NCBI GenBank assembly: GCA_963736505.1
Contig: CAVTOZ010000005.1
Span: 372,001 to 436,000 of the forward strand
Reading direction: 5' to 3'
DNA: 64,000 bases
DNA from: Solirubrobacter sp963736505
Lineage (GTDB): Bacteria; Actinomycetota; Thermoleophilia; Solirubrobacterales; Solirubrobacteraceae
The notes under the pieces were generated by a model. The model saw only the letters and a program-made list of their open reading frames with translations. It ran no database searches and was not told the origin of the DNA. Positions 40,999-49,798 of this stretch are shown here, one piece after another. Positions within the stretch are counted from its first letter, which is position 1; each line of letters starts with the position of its first letter. Made by a program: the position numbers and the translations under genes.

Positions 40999-42230
40999 GC
41001 ACGCTTCCCCCCGGGCCCCGCTCCCCGGTGCCGCTCCAGACGCTCGGCTGGCTCGCGCGGCCGACGCCGTTCAGCGAGCGCATGCGCAACCGCTACGGGG
41101 ACACGTTCTCGATCCGGATCGCCGGCGAGGGCACGTGGGTGATGGTCTCCCACCCGGACGCCGTCAAGCAGGTCTTCACGGCCGATCCGAAGGTCCTGCA
41201 CACGGGCAACGAGGTGCTGCTGCCGCTGCTCGGCGCGCGCTCGCTGCTGCTGCAGCAGGAGTCCGAGCACCTGGCCGAGCGCAAGCTGATGCTGCCGGCG
41301 TTCCACGGCGAGCGGATCCAGTCCTACGGGGCGCTGATCGCCGAGATCGCCGCGCGCGAGGTGGCGACGTGGCCGGCCGGCGAGGCGCTCAGCATGCGCC
41401 CGCGGATGCAGGCGCTGACGCTCGAGCTGATCATGCGCGCCGTGCTCGGCGTCCACGACCCGGCGCTCAAGGACGCGATCGCGCGCATGCTCGCGCCGAC
41501 GCGCGACACGCGCTGGACCGTGCTGCTGATCGCCGCCGGGTACGAGAACGCGCGCAAGCTCTTCGGGCGCGTCCGGCGGCCGGTCGAGCAGCGCATCGAC
41601 GCCGAGATCGCGCGCCGGCGGACCGCGCCGGGCGGCGGCGACGACGTGCTCTCCCAGCTGCTGCCGCACATGGACGACGCGCAGCTGCGCGACCAGCTGA
41701 TCACGCTGCTGTTCGCCGGCCACGAGACGACGGCGACGGCGCTCGCCTGGGCGCTCGAGCGGCTCGCGAACCACCCCGCCGCGTGGGCGCGCCTGAAGGA
41801 GGGCGAGGAGGACTACCTCGACGCCGTCGCCAAGGAGACGCTGCGGCTGCGCCCGGTCGTACCGCTGGTGCTGCGGCGTGTGATGTCGCCGATCGAGATC
41901 GGCGGCCACGTGCTGCCCGCCGGTGTGTCGGTGGCGCCGAACATCCTGCTCCTGCACCGGCGCCCGGACCTCTACCCGGACCCCGCCGCGTTCCGGCCCG
42001 AGCGCTTCCTCGAGCGCCCCGCCGGCACCTACACCTGGATCCCGTTCGGCGGCGGCGTGCGCCGCTGCGTCGGCGCGAGCCTGGCGATGTTCGAGATGAA
42101 GTCGGTGCTGCGCGTGATCGCCTCGAAGGTCGACCGGCTCGCGCCCGAGCGGCCCGGCGCGGAGCCGATGGGCCGCGCGGCGATCGTGACGCTGGTCCCC
42201 GCGCGCGACGGGCGCGTGATCGCGGCGTGA
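40995..42230 (+). CDS. Cytochrome P450, tandem copy 1
   Basis: A 411-residue soluble P450. I-helix LLFAGHETTATALAW (near 238), K-helix ExxR in KETLRLRP (near 280), and heme loop FGGGVRRCVGASLA with the Cys ligand (near 357). The N-terminus LPPGPRSPVPLQTLGW resembles CYP135/CYP138-type actinobacterial P450s. Substrate unknown; a hydrophobic compound is expected. No ferredoxin gene is adjacent. GTG 40995 overlaps the upstream stop. Confidence 0.95.
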   Translation: MSTLPPGPRSPVPLQTLGWLARPTPFSERMRNRYGDTFSIRIAGEGTWVMVSHPDAVKQVFTADPKVLHTGNEVLLPLLGARSLLLQQESEHLAERKLMLPAFHGERIQSYGALIAEIAAREVATWPAGEALSMRPRMQALTLELIMRAVLGVHDPALKDAIARMLAPTRDTRWTVLLIAAGYENARKLFGRVRRPVEQRIDAEIARRRTAPGGGDDVLSQLLPHMDDAQLRDQLITLLFAGHETTATALAWALERLANHPAAWARLKEGEEDYLDAVAKETLRLRPVVPLVLRRVMSPIEIGGHVLPAGVSVAPNILLLHRRPDLYPDPAAFRPERFLERPAGTYTWIPFGGGVRRCVGASLAMFEMKSVLRVIASKVDRLAPERPGAEPMGRAAIVTLVPARDGRVIAA

Positions 42231-43522
42231 GCGCGCTCCCGCCCGGCCCGCGCGGTCCGCGCGCGCTGTCGACGCTCGGCTGGATCACGCGGCCGGGTCC
42301 GTACGCGGCGGGGCTGCGCCGCCGCTACGGCGACACGTTCAGCCTGCGCGTCGCCAACGAGGCCGACTGGGTGATGGTCTCGCACCCGGACGCCGTCCGG
42401 CAGGTGTTCACGGGCGACCCGGACGTGCTGCACGCGGGCGAGGGCAACGCCGTGCTCAAGCCGCTGCTCGGCCCGCGCTCGGTGCTGCTGCTCGACGGCG
42501 CCGACCACATGAGCGAGCGCAAGGCGATGCTGCCCTCGTTCCACGGCGAGCGCATGCAGGCGTACGGCGACCTCATCACCGGGATCGCCGAGGCCGAGGT
42601 CGCGCGCTGGCCGGCCGGCGAGCTGCACGTGCGCCCGCGCATGCAGGCGCTGACGCTCGAGGTGATCATGCGCGCCGTCTTCGGCGTGCGCGACGAGCGG
42701 CTGCGCGCGCAGATCGCGTCGATGCTGGACTGGACCACCGACCCGGCGCGCCTGCTGCTCGTCGTGCTCGCCGGCCCGCGGCGCGTGGAGAGGATCTTCC
42801 AGCGCGTGCGCACGCCGGTCGACGACCTGCTCACGGCCGAGATCGCGCGCCGCCGCGCCGCGCCGGACCTCGCCGAGCGCGAGGACATCCTCTCGCAGCT
42901 GCTCGCGCACTCCGACATGGACGACGCGTCGCTGCGCGACGAGCTGATCACGCTGCTGGTCGCCGGCCACGAGACGACGGCGACCGCGCTGGCGTGGGCG
43001 CTCGAGCGGCTCGCGCGCCACCCTGCGGCGTGGGAGCGGCTGCGCGCGGGTGACGAGGACTACCTCGACGCCGTCGTGAAGGAGACGCTGCGGCTGCGCC
43101 CCGTGATCCCGATCGTGCTGCGGCTGCTGAAGGCGCCGATGGAGATCGCCGGCTACGAGCTGCCCGCCGGCATCGCGGTCGCGCCGAACATCCTGCTCAT
43201 GCACACCCGCGAGGACGTCTATCCGGAGCCGCGCGCGTTCCGCCCGGAGCGCTTCCTCGAGACGCCCGCGGGGACCTACACGTGGATCCCGTTCGGCGGC
43301 GGCGTGCGCCGCTGCCTCGGGGCGAGCTTCGCGATCTTCGAGATGAAGGCGGTCCTGCGCGCGATCGCCGCCGGGATCGAGCGGCTCGAGCCCGACCGGC
43401 GCGAGTCCGAGCGCGTCACCCGCCGCGCCGTCACGCTCGTGCCGGCCCGCGGCGCGCGCGTCATCGCGGCGCCACGAGCAGCGACTGCGCGCCCCGCGCC
43501 ACCGGTCCCGACCGGTCGCTGA
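42227..43522 (+). CDS. Cytochrome P450, tandem copy 2
   Basis: A 431-residue P450 closely related to the preceding one. I-helix LLVAGHETTATALAW, ExxR KETLRLRP, heme loop FGGGVRRCLGASFA. The N-terminal LPPGPRGPRALSTLGW is shared. It has an extra Arg/Pro/Ala tail of about 20 residues after ARVIAA, which is antisense to the thioesterase gene (62-nt overlap). GTGA coupling with copy 1 points to a recent tandem duplication with joint expression. Confidence 0.95.
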   Translation: MSALPPGPRGPRALSTLGWITRPGPYAAGLRRRYGDTFSLRVANEADWVMVSHPDAVRQVFTGDPDVLHAGEGNAVLKPLLGPRSVLLLDGADHMSERKAMLPSFHGERMQAYGDLITGIAEAEVARWPAGELHVRPRMQALTLEVIMRAVFGVRDERLRAQIASMLDWTTDPARLLLVVLAGPRRVERIFQRVRTPVDDLLTAEIARRRAAPDLAEREDILSQLLAHSDMDDASLRDELITLLVAGHETTATALAWALERLARHPAAWERLRAGDEDYLDAVVKETLRLRPVIPIVLRLLKAPMEIAGYELPAGIAVAPNILLMHTREDVYPEPRAFRPERFLETPAGTYTWIPFGGGVRRCLGASFAIFEMKAVLRAIAAGIERLEPDRRESERVTRRAVTLVPARGARVIAAPRAATARPAPPVPTGR

Positions 43523-44198
43523 GCACCGACGTGGCGAGCCCGGCCTGCTCCACCTCGGTGCGCGCGTCGAGGCAGACCCACTCGCCGACGGGCGGGCGCA
43601 GCAGGTGCACGGACAGCTCGGTGTTGATGAACAGGTGGCGGGTCCAGTCGAGCGCCGCAGAGACGCCGTTGCCGGAGTCGGCCACGACCATCACGCGCTG
43701 CAGCGGCGTCGGCTCGGCGCCCTCGACGACCGGGATCCTCAGGCGCGTCCAGACCTGTGCGGGGCCGAGCTCGCGCCACCCGCCGGTCGCGTAGCGGAAC
43801 TCGATCGCCTTCGCGTAGCCGAAGGCGCCGAAGTCGTCGTCCTGCGGGCCGGGGAGCGCGGGCGGCGCGTACACGGGGGCGACGCGGACCGGCGACGGCC
43901 GCGTCCGCCACGCGCGCGCCTTCACGAACGGCTTGCCGTCCACGCGCAGCTCGCCGGAGAGCAGCTCGACGGAGCGCCCCGGCCGCTCGACGCCGGTGAC
44001 GACCTCGACGTCGGCGATCGGGAGCGGGCCGAGGATCTCGAGCGTGATCCGCGCGAGCACCATGTCGTCACGCGTCTCGAGCGCGCCGGCCAGCAGCGCC
44101 GAAGGCGGCCCGGCGTGCTGGTGGCGCGGGTCCCACGGGCCGGCCGTGTGCTCGGTGGCGCGGAAGCGCCCGTCGCCGAGCGGGACGAAGAAGCTCAA
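43461..44198 (-). CDS. Acyl-CoA thioesterase family protein (hotdog fold)
   Basis: A 245-residue protein with a double-hotdog layout: RATEHTAGPWDPRHQHAGPP near the start (the HxGPP motif of TesB-like thioesterases) and a second half with WTRLRIPVVEG and DWTRHLFINTELSVHL. It would hydrolyse acyl-CoA, probably from the CoA-transferase pathway upstream. TTG start overlaps the CaiB stop as TTGA. Last gene of the block that begins at 50580. Confidence 0.82.
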   Translation of the reverse strand: MSFFVPLGDGRFRATEHTAGPWDPRHQHAGPPSALLAGALETRDDMVLARITLEILGPLPIADVEVVTGVERPGRSVELLSGELRVDGKPFVKARAWRTRPSPVRVAPVYAPPALPGPQDDDFGAFGYAKAIEFRYATGGWRELGPAQVWTRLRIPVVEGAEPTPLQRVMVVADSGNGVSAALDWTRHLFINTELSVHLLRPPVGEWVCLDARTEVEQAGLATSVLSDRSGPVARGAQSLLVAPR

Positions 44199-45289
44199 GC
44201 GATCGCTCCGGCCGAGCGCAGCGCGGCGATCTCGGCTGGTTCGAAGCCGGCCTCGGCGAGCACGGACTCGGTGTGCTCGCCCGGCCCGGGCGCGGCGCCG
44301 GTCACGTCTCCCGGCGTCGCCGACAGCTTCACCGGCGTGCCGAAGGCGGCCTCGCCGATCATCCCCCGCGCGACGAACTGCTCGTCGCGCACGACCTCGT
44401 CGAGCTCCTGCACCGGCTCCAGGCAGCAGTCGTGGCGCGCGTTGAACGCCTCCCACTCGGCGCGCGTGCGCTCGAGGAAGATCGTCACCAGCTCGGCGTG
44501 CGCGTCCGAGCCCGGCGGGTCGAACTGGTGGTCGACCAGGTCGGCGCGCTCCACGCCGGCGCAGAACGCCGCGAAGAACTTCGGCTCCAGCGCGCCCAGC
44601 GCGACGTAGCCGTCGGCGCAGCGGTACGGGCGGTAGCAGAGGATCCCGCCGCCGAGCGTGAGCGACCCGCGCCGCGACTCCGGCCGCGGGGCCAGCAGCT
44701 GCAGCCACGACAGCGCGCCGTCGGCCATCGCGATGTCGACGAGCTGGCCCTCGCCCGAGCGAAGCGCCGCGAGGATGCCGAATGCGGCCATCAGCGCGCC
44801 GCCGCCGATGTCGGCGATCTGGCCCGCGGACTGCACCGGCGGCCCGTCCGCGTCACCGCTCAGCGCGAGCAGGCCCGCCCGCGCGAGGTAGTTGATGTCG
44901 TGGCCCGCGCGGTCGCGCAGCGGCCCGTCCTGGCCGTAGCCCGAGATCGCGCAGTAGACGAGCGCCGGGTTGTCCGCGCGCAGCCGCTCGAACCCGACGC
45001 CGAGCCGGTCCATCACGCCCGGCCGGAACGACTCCAGCACCACGTCGGCGCCGCGCGCCAGTCGCAGGAACGCCTCCCGCCCGCCGTCGGACTTGAGGTC
45101 GAGCGTGATGGAGCGCTTGCCGCGGTTTAGCGCCGCGAACGCGTCCGCGTCGGCGCGCAGGTAGTCGCCCATCCCGAGGTCCTCGACCTTGATCACGTCG
45201 GCGCCGAAATCGGCCAGCAGCAGCGAGCAGAACGGCCCCGGCAGCAGCCGCGTCAGGTCCAGCACGCGAACGCCGGCGAGCGCGGTCAC
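44195..45289 (-). CDS. CaiB/BaiF family CoA-transferase, alpha-methylacyl-CoA racemase-like
   Basis: A 364-residue class III CoA-transferase family protein. VRVLDLTRLLPGPFCSLLLA and KVEDLGMGDYLR near the start, LDLKSDGGREAF, and the catalytic Asp in AGHDINYLARAG (near 150). The GHDINY form is typical of alpha-methylacyl-CoA racemases, which epimerise 2-methyl-branched acyl-CoA before beta-oxidation. Start overlaps the BKACE stop as GTGA. Neighbouring acyl-CoA genes support the racemase reading. Confidence 0.88.
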   Translation of the reverse strand: MTALAGVRVLDLTRLLPGPFCSLLLADFGADVIKVEDLGMGDYLRADADAFAALNRGKRSITLDLKSDGGREAFLRLARGADVVLESFRPGVMDRLGVGFERLRADNPALVYCAISGYGQDGPLRDRAGHDINYLARAGLLALSGDADGPPVQSAGQIADIGGGALMAAFGILAALRSGEGQLVDIAMADGALSWLQLLAPRPESRRGSLTLGGGILCYRPYRCADGYVALGALEPKFFAAFCAGVERADLVDHQFDPPGSDAHAELVTIFLERTRAEWEAFNARHDCCLEPVQELDEVVRDEQFVARGMIGEAAFGTPVKLSATPGDVTGAAPGPGEHTESVLAEAGFEPAEIAALRSAGAIA

Positions 45290-46143
45290 AGGCCCAGCAG
45301 GGCGCGCGCCTCGGCCACCGTGGCCAGCCGCCGCCCCGCGTCGGTCGCCATCCGCGCCGCGCGCGCCACGAGGTCGCCGTTGGAGCGCGCCATCGTCCCG
45401 TCGGGCAGATAGAAGTTGTCCTCCAGGCCCACGCGCACGTTGCCGCCGAGCGACAGCGCCGCCGCCAGCAGCGTCCACTGCGCGCGCGAGATCCCGATCA
45501 CGCCCCACTGGTGCCGCACGTCGGGCACCTGCTCGGCCATGTGCGCGACGTTGCGCGCCGTCGGCCGGATCCCGCCGGTGACGCCCATCACGAACGAGAC
45601 CTGCAGCGGCGGCTCGAGCGCGCCCATGTCCAGCAGCGGGTCCAGCGACGCGACGTGGCCGGAGTCGAAGCACTCGTGCTCGGGCCGGATGCCCTCCTCG
45701 CGCATCGCCGTGACGAACGTCCGGATCGTGTCGAACGAGTTCTCGAAGACGGCGGCGAAGACGAAGTCCTTGCGCCGCACGGAGTACTTCGCGTAGTTCA
45801 TCGAGCCCATGTTCACGGCGCCGACGTCGGGCTTGAGCGCGCGCAGGTACGCCACCCGCTTCTCCACCGGCACGCCCAGCGTCCCGGTCGAGTAGTTGAC
45901 GATCACGTCCGGCGCCTCGGCGCGGATCGCGTCCGTGATCGCGCGGAAGTCCTCGATCTCGTGCGACGGCGCGCCGTCCGGCGTGCGCGCGTGGATGTGG
46001 ATCATGACCCCGCCCTCGTCGACGATCCGGCGCGCCTCGGCCGCGTACTCGGCGGGCGTGTACGGGATCGCCGGGCACTGCTCGCGCGACGCGAGCGCAC
46101 CCGAGATGGCGCAGGTGAGGATGACGGGGTCGTCGAGGCTCAG
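45286..46143 (-). CDS. BKACE-family beta-keto acid cleavage enzyme, probable CTG start
   Basis: A 285-residue DUF849 protein. The zinc HxH motif is in VMIHIHARTPDG (near 41) and the metal-linked Glu in RVGLEDNFYLPDG (near 230). BKACE enzymes condense a beta-keto acid with acetyl-CoA to give acetoacetate and a new acyl-CoA. The first beta strand (PVILTCAISGA) lies only 6 codons after CTG 46143, which overlaps the upstream stop as CTGA; no ATG, GTG or TTG precedes it. Couples a diguanylate cyclase gene to the CaiB gene. Confidence 0.9.
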   Translation of the reverse strand: MSLDDPVILTCAISGALASREQCPAIPYTPAEYAAEARRIVDEGGVMIHIHARTPDGAPSHEIEDFRAITDAIRAEAPDVIVNYSTGTLGVPVEKRVAYLRALKPDVGAVNMGSMNYAKYSVRRKDFVFAAVFENSFDTIRTFVTAMREEGIRPEHECFDSGHVASLDPLLDMGALEPPLQVSFVMGVTGGIRPTARNVAHMAEQVPDVRHQWGVIGISRAQWTLLAAALSLGGNVRVGLEDNFYLPDGTMARSNGDLVARAARMATDAGRRLATVAEARALLGL

Positions 46144-47408
46144 GCGGCGGAATCTACCTTCCGGCCGTTCTTGGCACCCTTCGCGGCGTACATCGCGCGG
46201 TCGGCGTGCGCGAGCAGCGAGGGCGCGTCGGCGCCGTCGGCGGGGAACGTGGCCACGCCGATCGCCGCCCGCAGCGGCACCTCGGCGTGCTCGAGCGCGA
46301 TCGGCTCCGACAGCGCCGCGTCGACGCGCGCGCACGCCTCCGCGGCCGCGCCGGAGCTGCCGCCGACGTCGGTGAGCAGGACGACGAACTCGTCGCCGCC
46401 GAGGCGCGCCACCAGGTCGCGCTCGCGCACGCAGCGGCGCAGCCGGCGCGCGACCTCGCGCAGCGCCGCGTCGCCGGCGGCATGGCCGTGCTGGTCGTTG
46501 ATCGCCTTGAAGCCGTCGAGGTCGAGCATCAGCACCGCCGACGTGCGCCCGCGCGCCGCCGCCCGCGCCAGCGCGCTGGCGAGCGTGCGCTCCAGCGCGC
46601 GCCGGTTCGCGAGCCCGGTCAGCGGGTCGGTGTCGGCCTCATGGCGCGTGCGCCGGTCCTGCTCGACGCGCAGCGTCACGTCGTCGTAGCTCGCGACCGC
46701 GCCGGACAGTTCGCCCTCGTCGTCCATCAGCGGGTTCGACTGCGCCTCGACCCACAGCAGCGACCCGTCGCGGCGCACGAGCCGCATCACCTCCGAGCGA
46801 ACCGACTCGCCGCGCAGCGCGCGCTCGAGCGGGAGCCGGTCGGGCGACAGCAGGCGGCCGTCGTCGTCGAGCAGGTCGACCGGCACGCCGCTCAGCGGGC
46901 GCCCCACCAGGTCGTCGACCGAGACGCCGAACAGCTGCGCGATCGCCTCGTTGGCGTGGACCACGTAGGACTGCGTGTCGATCACCAGCACGCCCTCGAG
47001 CAGGCCGGCGATGATCTCGCGGTTCAGCCGCTCCGACGCGCGCAGGCTGCGCTCGGCGAGCTTGTGCTGGGTGACGTCCCAGTAGGACGCGAGCACCGAG
47101 CGCCCGCCCAGCGGCGTGAGCTGCGCGCGCCACCACGTCTCGCCCTCGTCGAGCAGCACGCGCGTCTCGAGCAGCCCGGGCTCCTGCAGCACGCACGCCG
47201 CGTGCAGCTCCTCCGCCCAGGTCGGCTCGACCGGGAAGACCTCCTGCACCGTCAGCCCAACGCGCTCGGACACGGCGAAGCCGGCCTGACGGTCGACCTC
47301 ACCGTTCGCGAAGCGCAGGGTGAGGCTGAGCGGATCGTCCCCCGTCGCCTCCCAGACCTGGAGTCCGACGGGCACCGCATCAAGGACATGTCGATTCGAT
47401 GCGTCCAT
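46140..47408 (-). CDS. PAS-PAS-GGDEF diguanylate cyclase
   Basis: A 422-residue cytoplasmic protein with two PAS domains (about 5-120 and 125-240) and a GGDEF domain (about 255-415). The active site GGDEF is canonical (LGGDEFVVLL, near 345) and a product-inhibition I-site RERD lies exactly five residues before it. It should make c-di-GMP from GTP, controlled by PAS ligands. No membrane segment. The stop overlaps the BKACE start as CTGA, so a signalling gene sits inside an acyl-CoA catabolic run. Confidence 0.92.
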   Translation of the reverse strand: MDASNRHVLDAVPVGLQVWEATGDDPLSLTLRFANGEVDRQAGFAVSERVGLTVQEVFPVEPTWAEELHAACVLQEPGLLETRVLLDEGETWWRAQLTPLGGRSVLASYWDVTQHKLAERSLRASERLNREIIAGLLEGVLVIDTQSYVVHANEAIAQLFGVSVDDLVGRPLSGVPVDLLDDDGRLLSPDRLPLERALRGESVRSEVMRLVRRDGSLLWVEAQSNPLMDDEGELSGAVASYDDVTLRVEQDRRTRHEADTDPLTGLANRRALERTLASALARAAARGRTSAVLMLDLDGFKAINDQHGHAAGDAALREVARRLRRCVRERDLVARLGGDEFVVLLTDVGGSSGAAAEACARVDAALSEPIALEHAEVPLRAAIGVATFPADGADAPSLLAHADRAMYAAKGAKNGRKVDSAA

Positions 47409-47425
47409 GACGTCGATCGCGAGGC

Positions 47426-47472
47426 GCCCGTCTGTACCAGCGCGAAGTGCGAATGTACTCGATCAGACGGGC
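47426..47472. terminator. Inverted repeat after the carboxylase gene
   Basis: GCCCGTCTG (47426-47434) and CAGACGGGC (47464-47472) form a 9-bp perfect stem with a 29-nt loop, overlapping the stop codon of the carboxylase gene and ending 18 nt before the GGDEF start. It could reduce read-through into the diguanylate cyclase gene or act as an operator. No T-run. Confidence 0.4.
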
Positions 47473-49010
47473 ATGACACCGTGCCGTCGCCACGGTCGCT
47501 CTATTTTCTTGTGTTCTGAGAGCTCCAGCGCCCGGATGATCGTCGGCCGGGTCTCGCGCGGATCGATGACGTCGTCGATCATCCCGTTGCGGGCGGCGAC
47601 GTAGACGTCGATCAGGCCCTGATAGGCGCCGACGAGCTCCGCGCGCTTGGCCACGGGGTCGTCGGCCTCCTCGACCTGGCGCCGCATCACGATCTCCACC
47701 GCGCCCTCGGCGCCCATCACCGAGATCTCGGCGCTCGGCCACGCGACGATCAGGTCCGGCTCATACGCGCGTCCGTTCATCACGTAGTAGCCGGCGCCGT
47801 ACGCCTTGCGCAGGATCACCGTGACCTTGGGCACGGTGGCCGAGGCCACGGCGTGCAGCATCTTCGCGCCGTGGCGGATGATCCCGGCCGCCTCGACCTT
47901 GGTCCCGACCATGAAGCCCGGCACGTCGACGAGGAACACGAGCGGGATCCCGAACGCGTCGCACAGCGTCACGAAGCGCGCCGCCTTGTCGGCGGAGTCG
48001 TTGTCGAGGATCCCGCCGAGCTGGCGCGGCTGGGACGCGACGATGCCGACGGGCCGCCCGCCCATGCGCGCGAAGCAGGTGATGATCGTGCGCGCCCACT
48101 TGGGCTTGAGGTCGAGCCAGTCGCCGTCGTCGACGATCAGCCGGATCACGTCGTACATGTCGTACGGCTTGCGGTTGGACTCGGGCAGGACGTCGAGCAG
48201 CGCGTCCTCGCGGCGGTCCACGGGGTCGCTCACCGGGCGCACCGGCGGCCGCTCCTCGCAGTTGGCCGGGAAGTACGACAGGTACTCCTTGATGCGCGCG
48301 ACGCACTCCTCGTCGTCGGCCACCTCGAGGTCGCCGACGCCCGACTTGCGGCAGTGCACGCGGGCGCCGCCGAGCTCCTCCTGCGTCACGTCCTCGCCGA
48401 TCGCGGCACGCACGAGGTGCGGCCCCGCGAGCGCCATCGAGCCGCGGCCGGAGACCATCGGCACGAAGTCCGCCAGCCCCGGGATGTACGCCGTGCCGGC
48501 CGCGCACGGGCCCATCAGCGCCGCGACCTGCGGCACGACGCCGCTCATCACGACCTCCTCGCGGAACAGGTGGCCGGTGCCGGCGAACAGCGAGCCGACG
48601 GCCTCCTGGATCCGCGCGCCGGCCGAGTCGAGCAGCCACACGATCGGGATCCGCTGGGTTCGCGCCAGCTCGCGCAGGCGCGCGACCTTGATCTCGCCGG
48701 TCATGCCCATCGACCCGGCCATCACGGTGAAGTCGTACGCGGCCACGGCGACCAGCCGGCCGTCGACCTTGCCGTAGCCCGTGATCACGCCGTCGGCGGG
48801 CGCGTCGCGGCCCTCCATCGCGCGCTGGGAGAAGTGCGGCTGGGCGTGGATGCCGAGCTCGGTGAACGTGCCCTCGTCGATCAGCAGCGCGATCCGCTCG
48901 CGCGCGGTCAGCTTGCCGGCGTCGTGCTGGCGCGCGATGCGCTCCTCCCCGCCGCCCAGGCGGGCGCGGGCGCGGCGCTCGGCGAGATCCTCGGCCAGGG
49001 GTCGCAGCAT
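47463..49010 (-). CDS. Acyl-CoA carboxylase carboxyltransferase (beta) subunit
   Basis: A 515-residue AccD/PccB-type subunit. The N-half has KLTARERIALLIDEGTF and the acyl-CoA oxyanion region SGARIQEAVGSLFAG; the C-half has the biotin-site GGILDNDSADKAARF and DVPGFMVGTKVE. It transfers carboxyl from carboxybiotin to an acyl-CoA such as propionyl- or methylcrotonyl-CoA. No biotin carboxylase gene is adjacent; a lone biotinyl protein lies at 58132. It follows the arginase-like gene by 8 nt. Confidence 0.93.
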   Translation of the reverse strand: MLRPLAEDLAERRARARLGGGEERIARQHDAGKLTARERIALLIDEGTFTELGIHAQPHFSQRAMEGRDAPADGVITGYGKVDGRLVAVAAYDFTVMAGSMGMTGEIKVARLRELARTQRIPIVWLLDSAGARIQEAVGSLFAGTGHLFREEVVMSGVVPQVAALMGPCAAGTAYIPGLADFVPMVSGRGSMALAGPHLVRAAIGEDVTQEELGGARVHCRKSGVGDLEVADDEECVARIKEYLSYFPANCEERPPVRPVSDPVDRREDALLDVLPESNRKPYDMYDVIRLIVDDGDWLDLKPKWARTIITCFARMGGRPVGIVASQPRQLGGILDNDSADKAARFVTLCDAFGIPLVFLVDVPGFMVGTKVEAAGIIRHGAKMLHAVASATVPKVTVILRKAYGAGYYVMNGRAYEPDLIVAWPSAEISVMGAEGAVEIVMRRQVEEADDPVAKRAELVGAYQGLIDVYVAARNGMIDDVIDPRETRPTIIRALELSEHKKIERPWRRHGVMPV

Positions 49011-49018
49011 GCGCGCGC

Positions 49019-49798
49019 CTACCCTGCCAGCAGCGGGCCGAGGATGCCGGCGATCAGCGCGACGCGGCGGGCGCGCTGCTCGTCGTCGGCGGGCGCCTCG
49101 AACGCGGTGATCTCGATCCCGACGACGTTGCTCGACCGGCGCACCTCGCCGAGCAGGGTGCGCAGCCCGGTGTCGCTGAGCCCGTGCGGGACGGCGAACT
49201 GCGACGGCAGCACGTCCGGGTCGAGCACGTCGAGGTCGAGGTGGATGTAGACGTCGTCGCCGCGCACGATCTCGGCGACCTCCGCCGGGCGCGCGTTGCC
49301 GACGCCGTTGGTCTCGACCAGCACGCGCTCGCCGGCGTCGAGGTCGCGCACGCCGCACATCAGCACGCGCCCCGGCTCCAGCGACGTCGCGAAGCCGGAG
49401 TCCCAGACCCCGCAGGCGGCGCCGAGGCACATGCCGCCGAGGAACCCGCTCGGCGTCGTGTCGGGCGAGTTGAAGTCGCCGTGCGCGTCGAGCCACAGCA
49501 CGCGCACCGACGGGTGGTGGCGGACGACCGACTGGAACGTCGTCATGCAGATCGTGCAGTCCGACGACGTCAGCAGCGGGAAGTTGCCGGCGGTGAGGAT
49601 GTCGTCGACCTGGCCGCCGGCCTCGAGGATGCAGCCGCGCGAGTCGCGCAGATCCTCGTCCCAGTTCGCGATCCGCGGCTCGCCCGGCGTGCCGACGAGC
49701 CGCGCGCCCGGGTCGATCGCGACGCCGAGCGCCTCCGCGCCGAGCGCGCCCCCCGGCGTGCGGTCGGACGTGCGGCAGCGCAGGACGGCGACGCTCAG
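49019..49798 (-). CDS. Arginase/ureohydrolase-family protein with a Cys at one metal site, probable CTG start
   Basis: A 259-residue ureohydrolase fold protein. Metal motifs are DAHGDFNSP (near 101) and HLDLDVLDPDV (near 187). The first motif, normally GGDHS, reads SSDCT, so its His ligand is replaced by Cys; a Cys is known in a subset of arginase-family proteins. Substrate unknown, and arginase activity is doubtful. No ATG, GTG or TTG lies in frame near the start; CTG 49798 overlaps the upstream stop as CTGA and begins SVAVLRCRTSD, the expected first strand. Confidence 0.82.
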   Translation of the reverse strand: MSVAVLRCRTSDRTPGGALGAEALGVAIDPGARLVGTPGEPRIANWDEDLRDSRGCILEAGGQVDDILTAGNFPLLTSSDCTICMTTFQSVVRHHPSVRVLWLDAHGDFNSPDTTPSGFLGGMCLGAACGVWDSGFATSLEPGRVLMCGVRDLDAGERVLVETNGVGNARPAEVAEIVRGDDVYIHLDLDVLDPDVLPSQFAVPHGLSDTGLRTLLGEVRRSSNVVGIEITAFEAPADDEQRARRVALIAGILGPLLAG

